From: Oscillospiraceae bacterium
Lineage (GTDB): Bacteria; Bacillota; Clostridia; Oscillospirales; Ruminococcaceae
DNA: 64,000 nucleotides
NCBI GenBank assembly: GCA_029007035.1
Contig: JAQXHC010000049.1
Coordinates: 1 to 64,000 of the forward strand
Reading direction: 5' to 3'
Below the pieces are notes generated by a model, which was given only the letters and a program-made list of their open reading frames with translations, did not search any database and had not been told where the DNA came from. The stretch's first letter is position 1, and each line of letters opens with the position of its first letter. Shown here one piece after another: positions 60,201 to 64,000 of this stretch. The translations under genes and the position numbers were made by a program.

Positions 60201-61277
60201 ATGAGCAAGGTTATGGTTGGAATGAGCGGAGGAGTGGACAGCTCCGTTGCGGCAATGCTTCTCAGAGAGCAGGGATATGACGTAATGGGTGTTACGATGA
60301 AGCTGTTTTCCGACGAGGATATAATTACAGCGCAAAAGGAGGGTAAAACCTGCTGTGCGCTGTCTGACGTAGAGGATGCACGGAGCGTTGCGTATAAGCT
60401 TGGATTCGATCATCTCGTTTTCAATTTTAAAGACACATTCCGCGAGCACGTAATGAAAGATTTTGCACAGAGCTATCTTTCGGGACGGACTCCGAATCCC
60501 TGTATAGAGTGCAACAGACACTGCAAGTTTGATAAGCTGCTCCGACGTGCTATGGAGCTTGAATATGACTATATTGCGACAGGTCATTACGCGGTGAACG
60601 AATACGATTCCGAATCGGGCAGGTATCTGCTGAAACGTCCAAAGGACAGGAGCAAGGATCAGACATACGTGCTGTACAGTCTTACGCAGTTTCAGCTTGC
60701 TCACACTCTTTTCCCTCTCGGCGGCATGGATAAGCAGCAGGTCCGCGCTCTTGCGGAGCAGGCAGGTCTTGTTAATTCCGCTAAACCCGACAGCCAGGAT
60801 ATCTGTTTCGTTCCCAACGGAAAATATGATGAATTTATCCGCAAATTCACCGGTAAGGAACCTGCACACGGCAATTTCACCGATACAGAGGGAAATGTTC
60901 TCGGCGAGCACAGAGGCATAATAAGCTACACGATCGGTCAGCGCAAGGGACTGGGAATAGCTCTTGGGCGTCCGGTGTATGTGGTGAGCAAGGATGCCGG
61001 CAGCAATACCGTTGTTCTCGGTGACGAATCGGATTTATATACTTCATCACTGACTGCGGAAGACGTTAATCTTATATCGGTTGAAAAGCTTGAAAAGCCA
61101 ATGCGTATCACGGCTAAGACCCGCTACAGCCAGACAGAGCAGCCTGCTGTGCTGAGCAGTGCAGGAGACGGGATTTACAGAGTCGAGTTTGATAAGCCGC
61201 AGCGTGCCGTCACAAGCGGACAGGCTGTGGTATTTTACGACGGAGATATTGTGGTCGGAGGAGGAACAATCATATAA
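60201..61277 (+). CDS. mnmA: tRNA-specific 2-thiouridylase MnmA
   Basis: The 358-residue enzyme thiolates uridine 34 in tRNA for Lys, Glu and Gln. It has the PP-loop GMSGGVDSSVAAMLL, the catalytic cysteine pair in TPNPCIECNRHCKF and AKPDSQDICFVPNG, and the C-terminal beta domain. A cysteine desulfurase partner is not next to it. It abuts the methyltransferase gene by one base, forming a small tRNA/rRNA modification operon. Confidence 0.95.
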   Translation: MSKVMVGMSGGVDSSVAAMLLREQGYDVMGVTMKLFSDEDIITAQKEGKTCCALSDVEDARSVAYKLGFDHLVFNFKDTFREHVMKDFAQSYLSGRTPNPCIECNRHCKFDKLLRRAMELEYDYIATGHYAVNEYDSESGRYLLKRPKDRSKDQTYVLYSLTQFQLAHTLFPLGGMDKQQVRALAEQAGLVNSAKPDSQDICFVPNGKYDEFIRKFTGKEPAHGNFTDTEGNVLGEHRGIISYTIGQRKGLGIALGRPVYVVSKDAGSNTVVLGDESDLYTSSLTAEDVNLISVEKLEKPMRITAKTRYSQTEQPAVLSSAGDGIYRVEFDKPQRAVTSGQAVVFYDGDIVVGGGTII

Positions 61278-61999
61278 TGGACTACACCTTTGAGAAGCTT
61301 ACCGAAAAACTTTTTGTCTGTGCAAGCTCTGACCATCGCTTCGGAACAGATGCTTTTCTTCTGGCATATTTTTCGGGTTACCGTGCAAAGGACAAGGTAT
61401 GCGACCTGGGAACGGGCTGCGGAATCATACCGATGATTATGCAGAAAAGCCTGCCGCCTGCGGTGACCTACGCAGTCGACATTCAGGAGGGGGCGATCAG
61501 GCAGCTTCGTCTCGGACTCGAGCAAAGCGAAACGACTGGAATAGTCCCGATATGTGCAGATTTACGTGAGCTATGGGAGGACGCTCCTCTCGGACAGCTT
61601 GATCTTGTAACCTGCAATCCGCCGTATAAGGCAGCAGATACTGGATTTGAGAGTGTGATTTCGGCTCAGAGAATCGCTCGTCACGAGGTAATGTGCAATA
61701 TAGATGACGTGTGTGAAGCGGCTTCAAAGCTTTTGAAATACGGCGGCAGACTTTGTATGTGCAACCGCCCCGAACGTCTGAGCGACGTGGTAACGGCGAT
61801 GAAAAAATATGGTATAGAGCCGAAAAGGCTGCGGCTGGTGTCAAAAAATCCCGACGCTGCTCCGTGGCTTTTTCTGATTGAGGGCAAAAAAGGCTCAAAA
61901 CCTTTTATGAAAATCGAGCCGCAGCTTTATATACGAAGCGGAGACGGCTTTTCCGATGAACTGAAACAGATTTACGCAGTGGGAAAGGAAACGGAATGA
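61277..61999 (+). CDS. tRNA1(Val) (adenine37-N6)-methyltransferase-like
   Basis: The 240-residue SAM-dependent methyltransferase has the SAM motif VCDLGTGCGIIPMIM and the adenine-methyltransferase motif CNPPYKA (NPPY). It matches the TrmN6/YfiC family, which methylates A37 in tRNA-Val in E. coli; the same target in Firmicutes is assumed. It overlaps rsmI by 4 bp (ATGA), a neighbour arrangement widespread in Firmicutes. Confidence 0.9.
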   Translation: MDYTFEKLTEKLFVCASSDHRFGTDAFLLAYFSGYRAKDKVCDLGTGCGIIPMIMQKSLPPAVTYAVDIQEGAIRQLRLGLEQSETTGIVPICADLRELWEDAPLGQLDLVTCNPPYKAADTGFESVISAQRIARHEVMCNIDDVCEAASKLLKYGGRLCMCNRPERLSDVVTAMKKYGIEPKRLRLVSKNPDAAPWLFLIEGKKGSKPFMKIEPQLYIRSGDGFSDELKQIYAVGKETE

Positions 62000-62832
62000 G
62001 CGGAATTTTTTATATTATCGGAACACCTATAGGAAATATGGAGGACATTACCGCAAGACAGATTGAAACACTGAAAAGCGTGGATTTTGTTTGTGCGGAG
62101 GATACGAGAGTAACAGTAAAGCTTTTCAACCGCTACGGTATAAAAAAGCCGCTTGTCAGCTTTCACGGGCACAGTCCGAGGTCGGCGGCGGAAGCGATAA
62201 TCAGCAGAATTATCGGAGGCGAGAACTGCGGTATAGTCACCGACGCAGGTATGCCCTGTATTTCTGACCCCGGTGAAGTCCTTGTGGGAATGTGCGCGGA
62301 AAACGGCATAGATGTGAAAGTTGTACCGGGACCGAGCGCGGTTGTATCGGCGGTTGCGGTGTCCGGACTTCCTGCGTCACGGTTCATGTTCGAGGGTTTT
62401 CTTCCGGTTAATAAAAAACAGCGTTCCGAGCGCCTTAAACTTCTGCGGAACGAGACGGGACTTATGGTATTTTACGAAGCACCCCATAAGCTGAGGACCA
62501 CACTTGGCGACCTTGCAGACTTTTTCGGCGGAGACAGACGGATATCGCTCTGCCGTGAGCTGACAAAGGTTCATGAGGAGGTCATCAGACTGACACTTTC
62601 AGGTGCTGTCGATTATTACAATACGGTTGAACCAAGGGGAGAGTTTGTTCTCGTTATTGAGGGGAAAACCGAAGCCGGCGACGAGAGGATTACTGCTGAG
62701 GAGGCTCTTGCAAGAGTTGAAAACCTTGTAAATATGGGTGAAAAACCGGTAAATGCCTGCAAAGAGGTTGCAAAAGAGTACGGCTTTAAAAAGAGCGATT
62801 TATATTCGGCATTCTGCGGAAAGAAAAAATAA
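61996..62832 (+). CDS. rsmI: 16S rRNA (cytidine1402-2'-O)-methyltransferase
   Basis: The 278-residue enzyme 2'-O-methylates C1402 of 16S rRNA. It shows the tetrapyrrole-methylase-type fold with YIIGTPIGNMEDITARQIETL, CAEDTRVTVKLFNRYGI, VTDAGMPCISDPGEVLV and VPGPSAVVSAVAVSGLP. All are RsmI hallmarks. A dispersed repeat starts right at its stop codon. Confidence 0.95.
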   Translation: MSGIFYIIGTPIGNMEDITARQIETLKSVDFVCAEDTRVTVKLFNRYGIKKPLVSFHGHSPRSAAEAIISRIIGGENCGIVTDAGMPCISDPGEVLVGMCAENGIDVKVVPGPSAVVSAVAVSGLPASRFMFEGFLPVNKKQRSERLKLLRNETGLMVFYEAPHKLRTTLGDLADFFGGDRRISLCRELTKVHEEVIRLTLSGAVDYYNTVEPRGEFVLVIEGKTEAGDERITAEEALARVENLVNMGEKPVNACKEVAKEYGFKKSDLYSAFCGKKK

Positions 62833-62915
62833 GGCAACACCTTATAAAGCGTGCCGCTCGGTTTTGTACCGTATCTGCCTGCATCTCCGGTATAAGCCCG
62901 GAGAGGTATTGCCCT
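62831..62915. repeat. GGCAACACCT inverted-repeat element
   Basis: GGCAACACCT at 62833-62842 and the inverse of AGGTATTGCC at 62904-62913 match at 9 of 10 positions. A second GC-rich hairpin (CTCCGG with CCGGAG) lies inside. Its left edge is also found at 2142 and, in shorter form, near 6992. It may serve as the terminator of the operon it follows. Confidence 0.55.
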
Positions 62916-62968
62916 GAAATTAAAACTTATAAATATTGGATAAACACTGTGCAAAAGCATCAAAGAAC

Positions 62969-62997
62969 TTGACATTTTACCCGAAATATGATATAAT
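62969..62997 (+). promoter_or_regulatory. sigma-A promoter of PHP gene
   Basis: TTGACA at 62969-62974 and TATAAT at 62992-62997, spacer 17 bp. Confidence 0.87.
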
Positions 62998-63082
62998 ATA
63001 TTAGCTTATATTATTTACAAAGCTGAAAACTATATATACTATATATTAAAAATCATCTGTAATTCGGAGAAAAGAGGTTATT

Positions 63083-63928
63083 ATGATTTGTGATTTGCAC
63101 TGCCATACAAAGCTTTCTGACGGCTCTCTCGGAATAGAGGACGTCATAGCACAGGCTAAAAAGACAAATATCGACGTTATTTCAATTACAGACCATGATA
63201 CGATGGCATCATTTTCACGCTCGGATATTCTCGGAAAACGCCATGAGGTTCAGATTCTTCACGGAGTCGAGCTTTCGGCATGGGACAAGGAACGGCAGAG
63301 AAAGGTACATATCCTGTGCTATGCTCCGGGCAAACCCGACCGTCTCGAGGGACTGTGCCTTAAATCCTGTGAAATCAGAAAGGCATGTTCAAAAGAGATG
63401 ATTGACAGGGTTATGGAAAAATATCCTATAACACTTGAAAGCGTTCTGAAGCATACAACAAGCTCTAAAAGCATTTTCAAGCAGCATATTATGCGCGCAC
63501 TTATTGATTACGGCTATGCGCTGGAATTTTACGGCGAGCTTGACAGGGAGCTTTTCAATCCGAAAGTCGGCTCGTGCTATGTGGAGAGAGCATATCCCGA
63601 TGTTAATTTTGTCCTTGATCTGATTCATACGGCAAAAGGTGTCGCGGTAATGGCTCACCCTGCGCTTTACGACAGTATTGAGCTTCTCGACGAGCTTTCG
63701 GCAAAGGGAAAAATCGACGGCGTTGAAATCGGACATTACTCCGCTGATGAAAACTACAGAGCAGAGCTTAAAAAAATCGCAGATAAATACGGTCTTATCG
63801 AAACCGGCGGTTCGGATTTCCATGGACTCTATAACAGCGTCCCGACTCATATCGGAAGCGAAACAACATCCAAGGAGAATTACGAGCGGATAATTAAACT
63901 CGCAAATAAAATGAATCAGAAAGGATGA
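63083..63928 (+). CDS. PHP domain phosphoesterase
   Basis: The 281-residue protein has the PHP metal-binding motifs DLHCHTKLSDGS, ITDHDTM, HGVELSAWD, MAHPALY and GSDFHG in the usual order. Related proteins hydrolyse 3',5'-nucleoside bisphosphates or small 5' phospho-RNA (RNase AM/YciV type). The exact substrate is not deducible. The next gene follows after 5 bp, so they are likely cotranscribed. Confidence 0.9.
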   Translation: MICDLHCHTKLSDGSLGIEDVIAQAKKTNIDVISITDHDTMASFSRSDILGKRHEVQILHGVELSAWDKERQRKVHILCYAPGKPDRLEGLCLKSCEIRKACSKEMIDRVMEKYPITLESVLKHTTSSKSIFKQHIMRALIDYGYALEFYGELDRELFNPKVGSCYVERAYPDVNFVLDLIHTAKGVAVMAHPALYDSIELLDELSAKGKIDGVEIGHYSADENYRAELKKIADKYGLIETGGSDFHGLYNSVPTHIGSETTSKENYERIIKLANKMNQKG

Positions 63929-63933
63929 GTAAG

Positions 63934-64000
63934 ATGAAATACGAATATACTCCCCACGGAGTCTGCTCCAGAAAAATATATATAGAAGTAGAGGACGGAA
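63934..64000 (+). CDS. TSCPD domain-containing protein, cut by window end
   Basis: Only the first 22 residues are in the window: MKYEYTPHGVCSRKIYIEVE and DG. This matches the start of the small TSCPD-domain (TIGR03905) family, which resembles the C-terminal part of some ribonucleotide reductases and usually has about 80-90 residues. An AAAGGA site precedes ATG 63934. The rest lies beyond the window. Confidence 0.8.
   Translation, partial: MKYEYTPHGVCSRKIYIEVEDG

Noticed and set aside
60150-60911. 253-codon minus-strand frame opposite mnmA
   Set aside because: Antisense shadow of a clearly conserved gene, without a ribosome site.

Overview
The window is a low-GC Gram-positive (Clostridia) chromosome segment, most likely from Ruminococcus or a close relative in the Oscillospiraceae. 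Three secreted pectin- or glycan-active proteins carry type I dockerin modules (10196-13288, 34262-37468, 40765-43398), the hallmark of cellulosome-type ruminococci. Sporulation genes (spoIIP, a ytfJ-like gene), a reverse rubrerythrin and an oxygen-sensitive lifestyle gene set fit a strict anaerobe. Genus assignment is inference. Most genes are preceded by textbook sigma-A promoters with 17-bp spacers and strong GGAGG-type ribosome binding sites.

Layout. 1-6900: a nested palindromic repeat, an ACT-domain gene with homoserine dehydrogenase, a DNA glycosylase, a dCMP deaminase, two envelope proteins and a holin/GH25 lysozyme pair whose holin appears to lack a normal start codon. 7000-13300: the trkA-trkH potassium uptake operon (minus) and a 1030-residue double-esterase dockerin protein. 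13400-21100: rpmB, then a long co-directional housekeeping run (M50 protease, scpA, scpB, DUF2953, ytfJ-like, D-Ala-D-Ala carboxypeptidase, rluB, unknown), then metA. 21100-26800: a polysaccharide deacetylase, spoIIP, a permuted papain-like protein, tRNA-Arg(CCG), and bioY-bioB behind a probable BirA operator. 26800-29800: the complete preQ1 operon queD-queE-folE-queC-queF with a structured, attenuator-like leader. 29900-34050: an ECF sigma factor with a membrane partner, a GH25 lipoprotein and a ZIP transporter.

34200-43450: a dockerin beta-helix protein, pdxST divergent from pdxR with a shared operator, and a pectate lyase with CBM6 and dockerin. 43500-48400: a two-component system with an accessory membrane protein and a C39-like peptidase, linked by matching 11-bp-spaced direct repeats, then a flavoprotein and a MITE-like element. 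48400-51400: reverse rubrerythrin, a small protein resembling the glycyl-radical tail of NrdD, a Crp/Fnr regulator, uppP and a thioesterase. 51500-55650: a methionyl-tRNA synthetase with a degenerate KMSKS loop and two tandem paralogous lipoproteins with cohesin-like C-termini. 56000-64000: ackA divergent from tmcAL, a second C39-like peptidase, a HAD phosphatase, the tRNA/rRNA modification genes mnmA, trmN6-like and rsmI, a PHP phosphoesterase, and the start of a TSCPD-domain gene cut by the window end.

How the parts work together: the dockerin enzymes deacetylate and cleave pectin at the cell surface; the biotin, pyridoxal, methionine/threonine and queuosine genes supply cofactors and modifications; the envelope genes (uppP, carboxypeptidase, lysozymes, deacetylase, C39 peptidases) remodel the wall. 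No prophage, CRISPR array, complete insertion sequence or resistance gene was seen. The best candidates for undescribed biology are the stand-alone glycyl-radical-like protein, the two-component regulon with its peptidase, the tandem cohesin-like lipoproteins, the queD leader RNA, and several families of inverted-repeat elements.
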